Part shown: positions 6,788 to 12,745 of the stretch, piece after piece
Layout: each line of letters opens with the position of its first letter
Position numbering within the stretch: position 1 is the stretch's first letter
Translations under genes and position numbers: made by a program
Source of the DNA: an uncultured Clostridia bacterium
GTDB lineage: Bacteria; Bacillota; Clostridia; Oscillospirales; Oscillospiraceae
Assembly: GCA_945918815.1 (NCBI GenBank)
Contig: CAMEIU010000015.1
Span: 1-18,596 of the forward strand
DNA: 18,596 nucleotides
Reading direction: 5' to 3'
The notes under the pieces: generated by a model
Database searches by the model: none
What the model was told of the DNA's origin: nothing
What the model saw: the letters and a program-made list of their open reading frames with translations, nothing else

Positions 6788-7285
6788 TTACAGCATCTCT
6801 CCCAGGAGTTTCACCACCATCTGGCTGTGGCGTTCCTCGACATCAGCCAGGTCCAGGAACAGCGGGCCGTAGACCCCGGCGGTTCCGGCAACGTCCCGGT
6901 AGCGGCCGGCGGCGTCCAGCTCCCGGCGGTATTGGTTCCGCAAAATTTCCGGGGCCGTGTCAAAATGAGCGGCCTCCGGCCGGTTCACGGTGAGCTTGCG
7001 GCCCAGGAGCAGAAAGCCGATGGCCGTCAGACGCCGGAAGTGCCCCTGTTCCTCCATGGAAAGTTGCTCCAGGGTCCGGCGGGCGTTACCTTGGGACTTT
7101 GCCGCCAATTGCCGGTATGTATGGGCCTCCATGGCCTCCGCCTCCATCAGCTGCCGGAGCGTTTCCTCCGTCAGGCCACCGGACCTTGGCGCAGCCATGG
7201 CCTTGGCCTGCTTGGGCATGGGCGCGTTAGCGGAGGCCGCCATGACCCGGGACCAGACTTCTTTTTCGCGGGTTTGATCCATCAT
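6788..7285 (-). CDS. Ferritin-like (rubrerythrin-type) diiron domain protein
   Basis: A 165-aa protein with a four-helix ferritin-like domain at about residues 40-165, preceded by a basic Ala/Pro-rich N-terminus. Candidate diiron ligands fall in the expected pattern: Glu50/Glu53 in helix 1 (EAEAMEAHTY), Glu79-x-x-His82 in helix 2, Glu122 in helix 3 and Glu150-x-x-His153 in helix 4. It lacks the C-terminal rubredoxin domain of classical rubrerythrin. Likely roles are peroxide reduction or iron handling, but this is inference. The start is ATG 7285 or the adjacent in-frame ATG 7282; AAGGAGG lies 6 or 9 bases upstream, inside a strong hairpin (7286-7328). It is the last gene of the Nudix-PH-ferritin group. 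Confidence 0.8.
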   Translation of the reverse strand: MMDQTREKEVWSRVMAASANAPMPKQAKAMAAPRSGGLTEETLRQLMEAEAMEAHTYRQLAAKSQGNARRTLEQLSMEEQGHFRRLTAIGFLLLGRKLTVNRPEAAHFDTAPEILRNQYRRELDAAGRYRDVAGTAGVYGPLFLDLADVEERHSQMVVKLLGEML

Positions 7286-7328
7286 AAAACCCCTCCTTCG
7301 CCTCAGTCTATGCGGCGGGAGGGGTTTT
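7286..7328 (-). promoter_or_regulatory. Hairpin that sequesters the ferritin-like gene's ribosome binding site
   Basis: The arms 7286-7296 (AAAACCCCTCC on the plus strand) and 7318-7328 (GGAGGGGTTTT) are perfectly complementary over 11 bp. They continue, after a 2-base bulge, with CGCC/GGCG (7299-7302 with 7314-7317). On the minus strand the 3' arm contains the GGAGGGG Shine-Dalgarno and ends right at the ATG (7285). The same hairpin with its T4 tail, about 16 nt after the PH-gene stop, could also act as a terminator. Which role dominates cannot be told from sequence. Confidence 0.75.
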
Positions 7329-7343
7329 TGACAGGGGTTCAAT

Positions 7344-7802
7344 TCAATTTCCGCAGTCCGGGATTCCGTCGCCGTCTTCGTCACAGTCGGGACCATGGCC
7401 GGGATGGGGCGGCATGGGGGTGTTGGTGCCGTAAATCTCCCGGCCCTTGACGCCGGTCTCGTTGCGGCGCTGCTCCACCAGGTTGCTGAGGAACCGGCGA
7501 ACCTGGTCCGGCTTCTTGATGTTTTTCAGCTCCAGCACGCCGCTGCTCTTGTCGCTGCAAAACAGCACCACGGTGCCCACGCCGCAGATTCGCTGGCCCA
7601 GGGTCTGGCTGCTCTTGATGTCCAGAATCCGGTACAGCAGCAGCTCGTCGGTCTCCGTTTTCAAAAAGCCCTTCTTGCAGTAGAGCCGGTCCTTGTCCAC
7701 CCGGTACTTGGTGAAGGTCAGAGGCATGCCAAGCCATCGCTTGGTGTCGGCCCAGAGGATTTCTTCCTCTTCCAGGTTGTTCAGCACATGATTCTTTGCC
7801 AT
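7344..7802 (-). CDS. Bacterial PH-domain protein with a C-terminal Asp-rich tail
   Basis: A 152-aa protein. Residues about 20-112 match the YdbS/YdbT-type bacterial pleckstrin-homology domain (YRVDKDRLYCKKGFLKTETDELLLYRILDIKSS, split here as YRVDKDRLYCKKG and TDELLLYRILDI), whose function is poorly known. No transmembrane segment is present, unlike many YdbS-like proteins. The tail (about 126-152) is Pro/Gly/His-rich and ends PDCDEDGDGIPDCGN, which resembles a thrombospondin type 3 or EF-hand-like calcium loop. The start chosen is the ATG at 7802; a TTG at 7823 is in frame but lacks better support. The ribosome binding site AGGCGG is imperfect. It lies 24 bases after the Nudix gene. Confidence 0.75.
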   Translation of the reverse strand: MAKNHVLNNLEEEEILWADTKRWLGMPLTFTKYRVDKDRLYCKKGFLKTETDELLLYRILDIKSSQTLGQRICGVGTVVLFCSDKSSGVLELKNIKKPDQVRRFLSNLVEQRRNETGVKGREIYGTNTPMPPHPGHGPDCDEDGDGIPDCGN

Positions 7803-7826
7803 GGTTCTGCCGCCTTTCTTCAAAAT

Positions 7827-8390
7827 TTAATCATCCAGGCTGAGCACACCCTCATGGGCGGCGGCCTTCAAAATCGCGATCTGGGTTTTGGCGTCGGGAA
7901 CCTGTCCGGCCAGGACCTGCTGAACCAGGTCCTTTAAGGGAATCAGCTCCACATCGAGAAATTCGTCTTCGTCCAGGTGCCGGTCGCCCCGGTGCAGGCC
8001 CTTGGCCAGATACATCCAGATGGTCTCGTCGGAGTAGGCGCAGGCCGGATAGAACTTGCCCAGAGGAATCAGCGTTTCGGCATGATAGCCGGTTTCCTCC
8101 TCCAGCTCCCGGCGGGCGGCGGCCTCGTGATCCTCGGATTTGCTGTCCAGCTTTCCGGCGGGAATCTCCAGAACGACCTCGTCGATGGGATAGCGGTACT
8201 GCCGCTCCATGACGGCCATGCCGTCGTCGGTGACCGGGATCACGCAGACGGCCCCCACATGGCGGATCAGCTCCCGCTCCGCCGGATTGCCGTTGGGCAG
8301 GGCGATATCGTCCCGGTACAGATGCAGAATCCGGCCGTCGAAGATCAGCTCCGACCCGGTCTGCCGCTCCCGCAAGGTTTCATAAGACAT
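7827..8390 (-). CDS. nudF: Nudix hydrolase, ADP-ribose pyrophosphatase type
   Basis: A 187-aa cytoplasmic hydrolase that likely splits ADP-ribose into AMP and ribose 5-phosphate. The Nudix box runs from GKLDSKSED to RRELEEETGY (about residues 78-101), with the REL-x-EE-x-G catalytic core intact and one extra residue between the first Gly and Glu, as in related clostridial enzymes. The upstream ERQYRYPIDEVVLEIPAGK and downstream FYPACAYSDETIWMYLA segments are typical of ADPRases. GGAGG lies 9 bases before the ATG at 8390. It is the first gene of a minus-strand cluster with the PH-domain and ferritin-like genes. Activity on other nucleoside diphosphates is possible. Confidence 0.9.
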   Translation of the reverse strand: MSYETLRERQTGSELIFDGRILHLYRDDIALPNGNPAERELIRHVGAVCVIPVTDDGMAVMERQYRYPIDEVVLEIPAGKLDSKSEDHEAAARRELEEETGYHAETLIPLGKFYPACAYSDETIWMYLAKGLHRGDRHLDEDEFLDVELIPLKDLVQQVLAGQVPDAKTQIAILKAAAHEGVLSLDD

Positions 8391-8417
8391 GGAAATCGAC
8401 CTCCAATCATTATATGT

Positions 8418-8446
8418 ATCATACTCTGTTTCCGCCCGGACTGCAA
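8418..8446 (-). promoter_or_regulatory. Candidate promoter of the Nudix-PH-ferritin cluster
   Basis: On the minus strand TTGCAG (8446-8441) and TATGAT (8423-8418) are 17 bases apart, close to the consensus. A perfect TATAAT also occurs at 8414-8409 but with no good -35 match. Either would start transcription within about 30 nt of the nudF ATG. Confidence 0.55.
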
Positions 8447-8503
8447 CAACAGAATTTCAAGGCTGAATTGGGAATTTTATGCTATGCAGGAAGACGCCGG
8501 ACG

Positions 8504-8512
8504 TGATATAAT
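8504..8512 (+). promoter_or_regulatory. Extended -10 promoter for the phosphoglucomutase gene
   Basis: TG-A-TATAAT (TG at 8504-8505, TATAAT 8507-8512) is a perfect extended -10 element on the plus strand. The -35 region is weak (ATGCAG at 17-base spacing). Transcription would begin near 8519, just ahead of the repeat at 8530-8680, putting that repeat in the 5' leader of the phosphoglucomutase mRNA. Confidence 0.6.
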
Positions 8513-8529
8513 GGAGACAGAATTCTGGG

Positions 8530-8680
8530 AAATTTGGATTTGTTGAGGTGATGTATCGCCAATGTAGGGCGCGGCGACCCGACGCGCCGTTGGGCAGTCG
8601 GAGCCGGGACGCAGCTGCGTACAGCGGCACGTCCAGTGGCCGTGCCCTACATAAAGCGGTACATCGTCAAATCCCAATTT
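8530..8680. mobile_element. MITE-like palindromic intergenic repeat
   Basis: A 151-bp element whose ends are imperfect inverted repeats: AAATTTGGATTTG...GATGTATCGC...TGTAGGGC on the left and GCCCTACAT...GCGGTACATCGTCAAAT...AATTT on the right. The centre is GC-rich with further hairpin potential. No open frame of its own was recognised. A second, partial copy lies at 41-84 and a remnant at 6746-6777, so it is dispersed within this single window. Non-autonomous mobility is inference. Confidence 0.75.
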
Positions 8681-8750
8681 GTCCGTCTATCCTCCGGCTG
8701 TGGGAAGCCGGTTTGAATGAACTCTAAATTTTTGGATGAGGTGAGCAACA

Positions 8751-10448
8751 ATGGATGCAATGAAAGAATTCGCCCGGTGGAAGGAGCACTGCCAGGGCGC
8801 CATGTTGGAGGAGCTTCTGGCCCTGGAAGGAAACGAGGCCGAGATTCAGGCCCGGTTCGGCAGCCGCGCCAGCTTTGGCACGGCCGGTATCCGCTGTGTT
8901 ATGGGCGTGGGCACGGCCCGGCTCAATGACCTGACGGTCCGCCAGGTGGCAAGAGGCCTTGCCAACTATCTGCTCCAGTCCGGTGACAGCAAGACCTGCG
9001 CCATCGGCTATGACTGCCGCAACAATTCCCGCCGCTTCGCCGAGGTCTGCGCCGCGGCTCTGGCTGCCGAGGGCATCCATGTGTATCTCTACGACCGTCT
9101 CTGCCCGACCCCCATGCTGTCCTTCGCCGTCCGGTATCTCAAGTGCGGCGTCGGCATGGTGATTTCCGCCAGCCACAACACCAAGGAGTACAACGGCCTC
9201 AAGTGCTACGGCTCCGACGGCGGCCAGATGACCGAGATTCCCGCCGCCGCCGTGTCCGAGGCCATCCAGGCCGTGGACCTGTTCGCCCCGGAGAAGGACA
9301 CCTATGAGAACCTGCTGGCCAGGGGCGACATTGAGTACATCGCCGACTCCGTCTGGCAGGCCTACTACGCCCGCATCTCCCAGGAGGCCATCCAGCCCCA
9401 GGTGGTGAAGCAGGCCGGTCTGAAAGTGGTCTACTCTCCCCTGTGCGGCGCCGGCGGCGAGCCCGTCAGCGAGATTCTGACCCGTCTGGGCGCGGAGTTC
9501 CACATCCCCGCCTCCCAGAAGAATCCCTCCGGCGAGTTTGAGACCTGCCCCAATCCCAACCCCGAAAACGACGCGGCCTTCAACGAGTCCTACGCCCTGG
9601 CAAGAGAGGTCCATCCCGACCTGGTCATGGCCACGGACCCGGACTCCGACCGCATCGCCGTGGCCATTCCCGACGGAGACGGCTTCCGCAAGTTCTCCGG
9701 CAACGAAATGGGCTGCCTGCTGCTGGACTACATCCTGGGCAGCCTCCAGTCCACGGGCAAAATGCCCAAGAATCCCGTGACCGTCAAGAGCGTGGTGTCC
9801 TCTCCCCTGGCCGACCGGGTGGCTTCCGCCTACGGCGTGCAGGTGCGCACCGTGCTGACGGGCTTCAAGTACATCGGCGGCGTCATCCTGGAGCTGGAGC
9901 AGGCAGGCCATCCCGAGGACTTCGTCCTGGGCTTTGAGGAGAGTTGCGGCTATCTGAAGGGCGACTATGCCCGCGACAAGGACGCCGTGGTCACCGCCAT
10001 GCTCATCGCTGAAATGGCCGCCACCTACAAGCTTCAGGGCAAGACTCTGGGCCAGGTCATGGACGCCATCTACGCCAAGTACGGCTACTTTGTGGCCGGT
10101 CTGAAAAACGTCAACTTCACCTCCGATGCCCAGAAGGCCAAGTGCATGGAGCTGTTGGACGATTTCCGGGCCCAGCCGCCCCAGGAGATCGGCGGCTTCC
10201 AGGTCACTTCCGTGGCCGACTTCAAGGCCGGTCTCATCAAGGACGCCGCCACCGGCGAGACCCAGCCCACCAACCTGCCCACGGAGAACATGGTCATGCT
10301 GACCCTGGGCGAGAAGGGCCGCATCATTCTGCGTCCCTCCGGCACGGAGCCGAAGATCAAGTTCTACTACACCGCCGTGGCCGAGTCCATGGACCAGGCC
10401 AACGCCATGATCGCCCAGATGGATGCGGCCATGAGCGCACTGCTGTAA
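8751..10448 (+). CDS. pgcA: Phospho-sugar mutase (alpha-phosphoglucomutase type)
   Basis: A 565-aa enzyme of the alpha-D-phosphohexomutase superfamily, which interconverts glucose 1-phosphate and glucose 6-phosphate (or mannose phosphates). Four domains are marked by FGTAGIRCVMGVGTARLND near the N-terminus, the catalytic phosphoserine loop SASHNTKEYNG, the Mg2+ loop ATDPDSDRIAVAI, the sugar-binding loop GFEESCGYL, and the phosphate-binding loop RPSGTEPKIKFYY at the C-terminus. Length and motifs fit the long PgcA/PGM2 type. The start at 8751 follows GAGGTG; the ATG four codons in (8760) is an alternative. Codon use is strongly GC-biased (C/G in third positions), suggesting good expression. The product feeds cell-envelope polysaccharide and glycogen precursors. 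Confidence 0.93.
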   Translation: MDAMKEFARWKEHCQGAMLEELLALEGNEAEIQARFGSRASFGTAGIRCVMGVGTARLNDLTVRQVARGLANYLLQSGDSKTCAIGYDCRNNSRRFAEVCAAALAAEGIHVYLYDRLCPTPMLSFAVRYLKCGVGMVISASHNTKEYNGLKCYGSDGGQMTEIPAAAVSEAIQAVDLFAPEKDTYENLLARGDIEYIADSVWQAYYARISQEAIQPQVVKQAGLKVVYSPLCGAGGEPVSEILTRLGAEFHIPASQKNPSGEFETCPNPNPENDAAFNESYALAREVHPDLVMATDPDSDRIAVAIPDGDGFRKFSGNEMGCLLLDYILGSLQSTGKMPKNPVTVKSVVSSPLADRVASAYGVQVRTVLTGFKYIGGVILELEQAGHPEDFVLGFEESCGYLKGDYARDKDAVVTAMLIAEMAATYKLQGKTLGQVMDAIYAKYGYFVAGLKNVNFTSDAQKAKCMELLDDFRAQPPQEIGGFQVTSVADFKAGLIKDAATGETQPTNLPTENMVMLTLGEKGRIILRPSGTEPKIKFYYTAVAESMDQANAMIAQMDAAMSALL

Positions 10449-10478
10449 GAGTTTGTCACGGTTCCCATATCTCTGCCC

Positions 10479-10506
10479 TTGCTTTTTTCAAAAAACATGG
10501 TAGAAT
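10479..10506 (+). promoter_or_regulatory. Candidate promoter of the ferredoxin gene
   Basis: TTGCTT (10479-10484) and TAGAAT (10501-10506) are separated by 16 bases and lie about 34 bases before the ferredoxin ATG. No terminator was seen between the phosphoglucomutase stop and this site, so read-through may also contribute. Confidence 0.55.
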
Positions 10507-10539
10507 GATATCTGGAATATGAAACGGAGGTGTTTCCAA

Positions 10540-10710
10540 ATGGCATATGTGATTTCCGACGCTTGCGTCATGTGCGGTTCCTGCGCTGACGTCTGCCCCC
10601 TGGGCGCTATCAGCGAGGGTGACGGCAAGTACGTCATCGACGCCGATACCTGTGTGGAGTGCGGCACCTGCGCTGGCGAATGCCCCAACGAAGCTATTTC
10701 TGAGGGCTAA
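10540..10710 (+). CDS. Clostridial-type 2[4Fe-4S] ferredoxin
   Basis: A 56-aa low-potential electron carrier. Two cluster motifs of the form CxxCxxCxxxCP are present: CVMCGSCADVCP (residues 9-20) and CVECGTCAGECP (residues 38-49), each followed by a conserved small-residue stretch (LGAIS and NEAIS). The start at 10540 is set by GGAGGTG about 7 bases upstream; an in-frame ATG at 10519 precedes that ribosome binding site. Such ferredoxins accept electrons from pyruvate:ferredoxin oxidoreductase and serve hydrogenases and NfnAB; an nfnAB pair is encoded at 14215-16468. The gene appears monocistronic, with its own promoter and a strong terminator. Confidence 0.96.
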   Translation: MAYVISDACVMCGSCADVCPLGAISEGDGKYVIDADTCVECGTCAGECPNEAISEG

Positions 10711-10726
10711 TTCCAACGTACACAGC

Positions 10727-10756
10727 AAAAAGCCTGTGCGAATGCACAGGCTTTTT
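10727..10756 (+). terminator. Intrinsic terminator of the ferredoxin gene
   Basis: A 13-bp stem (10727-10739 with 10744-10756) with a GAAT loop ends in T5. The stem is A/T at its base, so it is symmetrical and could work in both directions. It ends 15 bases before the trmN6 start. Confidence 0.9.
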
Positions 10757-10771
10757 GTGTAGGAGGCGCGT

Positions 10772-11476
10772 ATGCACATTGAAACCCTCTGGAACGGCGT
10801 GACGCTGCTCCAACCGTCGGATCAGTTCCGCCTGGGGACCGACAGCATGGTCTTAGGGGCCTTCGCCCGGTTTCCGAAGGGCGCGGCCGTGGCGGATCTG
10901 GGCTGCGGCGGCGGCGCCGTTGCCCTGATGCTCCTGGCAAACGACCCGACGCTCCATGTGACGGGCATTGAATTGCAGCCCCAGGCAGCAGAGCTGGCCC
11001 GGGAAAACGCCCGGCGCAGTGGTCTGCATTTCACGGCGCTGGAAGGGGACCTCCGGCAGATTGAGGCCCTGCTGCCCGCCGGGTCCATGGACTGTGTGAT
11101 CTCCAATCCGCCCTACTTCCCCGTGGGCAGCGGCCAGACCGCGGCGGCCTCCCCCCTGGCCCAGGCCAGAAGCGAGGAGACCTGCTCCCTGCCCCAGCTG
11201 GTCCACGCGGCGGCTTGGCTCCTGCGCTACGGGGGCCGGTTCTGCCTGGTCCACCGGCCGGAACGGCTGGCGGACCTGATCTGGGAGCTAAGGAACCAAA
11301 AGCTGGAGCCGAAGCGCATCCGCTTCGTCCGGCACCGGCAAGACAGCCCCGTCAATCTGGTCCTGCTGGAAGCCAGAAAAGGCGGAAAACCAGGGCTGCA
11401 ATATGAACCGGATCTGATCCTGTTTGATCCCGACGGCCGGGAAACAGCGGAGTGCCGGAAAATTTACCATAGATAA
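10772..11476 (+). CDS. trmN6: tRNA1(Val) (adenine(37)-N6)-methyltransferase-type enzyme
   Basis: A 234-aa class I SAM-dependent methyltransferase of the TrmN6/YfiC/YabB family, which methylates N6 of A37 in a tRNA. The N-terminus QFRLGTDSMVLGAF is typical of the family. SAM motif I is ADLGCGGGAVALML, the acidic motif II residue is in GIELQPQAAELA, and the catalytic motif is NPPYF. AGGAGG stands 5 bases before the ATG. The downstream neighbour is rsmI, as in Firmicutes (yabB-yazA-yabC in B. subtilis), but the small yazA gene usually found between them is missing. The exact tRNA target in this organism is unverified. Confidence 0.88.
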   Translation: MHIETLWNGVTLLQPSDQFRLGTDSMVLGAFARFPKGAAVADLGCGGGAVALMLLANDPTLHVTGIELQPQAAELARENARRSGLHFTALEGDLRQIEALLPAGSMDCVISNPPYFPVGSGQTAAASPLAQARSEETCSLPQLVHAAAWLLRYGGRFCLVHRPERLADLIWELRNQKLEPKRIRFVRHRQDSPVNLVLLEARKGGKPGLQYEPDLILFDPDGRETAECRKIYHR

Positions 11477-11480
11477 TTTA

Positions 11481-11552
11481 GATTTTACCTGTAGTCATGC
11501 ACAGCGATGTGCCTGCGGCGGGACGCATATATGCGTCCCCTACAGTGAAATC
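11481..11552. repeat. Intergenic palindromic repeat between trmN6 and rsmI
   Basis: The outer arms GATTTTACCTGTAG (11481-11494) and CTACAGTGAAATC (11540-11552) are near-perfect inverted repeats. They enclose a perfect 20-bp palindrome (11520-11539, GGGACGCATA/TATGCGTCCC). There is no T tract, so it is not a standard terminator. It resembles the other CTACA/TGTAG-bordered repeats in the window in style, not in full sequence. Confidence 0.65.
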
Positions 11553-11587
11553 TGCACCGTTGATTCAAAATGATAAGGAGAAACGCC

Positions 11588-12421
11588 ATGGCAGGCATGT
11601 TATATCTGGTCCCAACCCCCATCGGCAATCTGGGGGATATCTCCCAGCGGTGCCGGGAGACCCTGGAGAATGCCGACTTCATCGCGGCGGAGGATACCCG
11701 GGTGTCGCTGAAGCTGCTGAACCATTTGGAGATCAAGAAGACCCTGGTCAGCTACTATGAGCACAACCGGGCGGAGAGCGGCCCGAAGATTCTAGAGCGG
11801 ATTTTGGCGGGCGAGACCTGCGCCCTGGTGTCCGACGCCGGTTCCCCGGCCATTTCGGACCCAGGCGAGGACCTGGTGGCGTTGTGCGCGAAAAACGGTG
11901 TCACCGTGTCGGCCATTCCCGGCCCCTGCGCCGCCATTACGGCCCTGAGCATCTCCGGCCTGCCCACGGGCCGCTTCACCTTCGAGGGCTTTCTCTCCAC
12001 CAACAAGAAGAGCCGTCTGGACCATCTGAATTCTCTGGCCGGAGAGCAGCGGACCATGATCTTCTATGAAGCCCCCCACAAGCTCAAAAACACCCTTCAG
12101 GACCTGCTGGCCGCCTTCGGCCCGGACCGGCGGATCTCCCTGTGCCGGGAGCTGACCAAGCTCCATGAAGAGGTGATCCGCACCACCCTCCAGGGGGCCG
12201 CGGACTACTATGAGGCCCAGGATCCCAGAGGCGAATATGTGCTGGTGCTGGAAGGGGCCGCCCCGTCCGCGGAGCCGGAAACCACCCTGGAGGACGCCCT
12301 GGCGCTGGTGGCGGAAAAGGTGGCCCAGGGCCTCAGCCGCAAGGACGCCGTGAAGCAGGCCGCCAAGGAAACGGGATTTCCGAAGAACGCCCTCTACGAG
12401 GCGTCCCTCCGGGACGAGTAA
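11588..12421 (+). CDS. rsmI: 16S rRNA (cytidine(1402)-2'-O)-methyltransferase
   Basis: A 277-aa SAM-dependent methyltransferase of the tetrapyrrole-methylase fold that 2'-O-methylates C1402 in the 16S rRNA decoding centre. Family signatures are LVPTPIGNLGDIS at the N-terminus, VSLKLLNHLEIKK, SDAGSPAISDPGEDLV, PGPCAAITALSISGLPTGRF with FTFEGFL, and FYEAPHKL. The start at 11588 follows AAGGAG at 7 bases; a longer in-frame start at 11570 would include that ribosome binding site. Length is normal. It lies 111 bases after trmN6 with a palindromic repeat between them. Confidence 0.95.
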   Translation: MAGMLYLVPTPIGNLGDISQRCRETLENADFIAAEDTRVSLKLLNHLEIKKTLVSYYEHNRAESGPKILERILAGETCALVSDAGSPAISDPGEDLVALCAKNGVTVSAIPGPCAAITALSISGLPTGRFTFEGFLSTNKKSRLDHLNSLAGEQRTMIFYEAPHKLKNTLQDLLAAFGPDRRISLCRELTKLHEEVIRTTLQGAADYYEAQDPRGEYVLVLEGAAPSAEPETTLEDALALVAEKVAQGLSRKDAVKQAAKETGFPKNALYEASLRDE

Positions 12422-12504
12422 CGCACCGCCCCTCGTGCTCCGCTACAGAGTTCTTCGATGGTGCCCTGTAGGGTTGGGGCAATGGCTGGCCGTTCCGATT
12501 TTTC

Positions 12505-12533
12505 TTGACTTTTTTCGGCAGCCATGGTAATAT
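12505..12533 (+). promoter_or_regulatory. Promoter of the flotillin-gene leader RNA
   Basis: TTGACT (12505-12510), a 17-base spacer and TAATAT (12528-12533) form a near-consensus promoter. Transcription would start around 12540, directly ahead of the structured leader and far upstream (about 205 nt) of the flotillin ATG. Confidence 0.75.
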
Positions 12534-12539
12534 GATTAC

Positions 12540-12678
12540 AACAAAAGGGAGTAGTTGCATTGCATCTGCAATGTCGCTCCTGCCGTCAATACGGTCTCAG
12601 GACCCGGCAGGTGCGGATCTTCTATAAGATACAACAAGACTTTTATTGCACCGTTGGATGCGATAAAAGTCTTTTTTT
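12540..12678 (+). ncRNA. Structured leader with terminator: putative riboswitch/attenuator or small RNA, class unassigned
   Basis: About 139 nt between a promoter and an intrinsic terminator, upstream of the flotillin-like gene. It begins ACAAAAGGGAGTAG. Hairpin A is CATTGCA-TC-TGCAATG (12558-12573). Hairpin B is CCTGCCG/CGGCAGG (12579-12585 with 12605-12611), with the coaxial inner stem GGTC-TCAG-GACC (12593-12604) and a 7-base asymmetric bulge TCAATAC (12586-12592). The terminator follows. The first segment (12542-12553) is complementary at 11 of 12 positions to 12678-12689, just past the terminator. GGGAGTAG and GTCAATAC vaguely recall the manganese (yybP-ykoY) riboswitch, but the conserved 3' part was not found, so no class is assigned. 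Confidence 0.55.
12636..12678 (+). terminator. Intrinsic terminator in the flotillin leader
   Basis: An 11-bp stem (12636-12646, AAGACTTTTAT, with 12663-12673) and an inner GCA/TGC pairing are followed by seven T residues (12672-12678). It stands 67 bases before the flotillin ATG, so transcription from the promoter at 12505-12533 must read through it to reach the gene. That is the hallmark of attenuation, or it ends a separate small RNA. Confidence 0.85.
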
Positions 12679-12745
12679 ACTCCCCTTTGCGGCGTGCGCA
12701 CGCGATCATGATCCACATTCTATTTTTTGACAGGAGGAAAACAGT

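Noticed and set aside
12447..12486. CCCTGTAGGG palindrome after rsmI as a repeat copy or terminator
   Set aside because: Only 10 bases are palindromic, with no T tract and no extended match to the other repeats. Nothing else was recognised between the rsmI stop and the promoter at 12505.
12540..12678. yybP-ykoY manganese riboswitch
   Set aside because: GGGAGTAG and GTCAATAC are reminiscent of it, but the conserved 3' portion (GAGACC region closing the first helix) is not found and the downstream gene is a flotillin, not a Mn exporter, TerC or P-type ATPase. Left unassigned.
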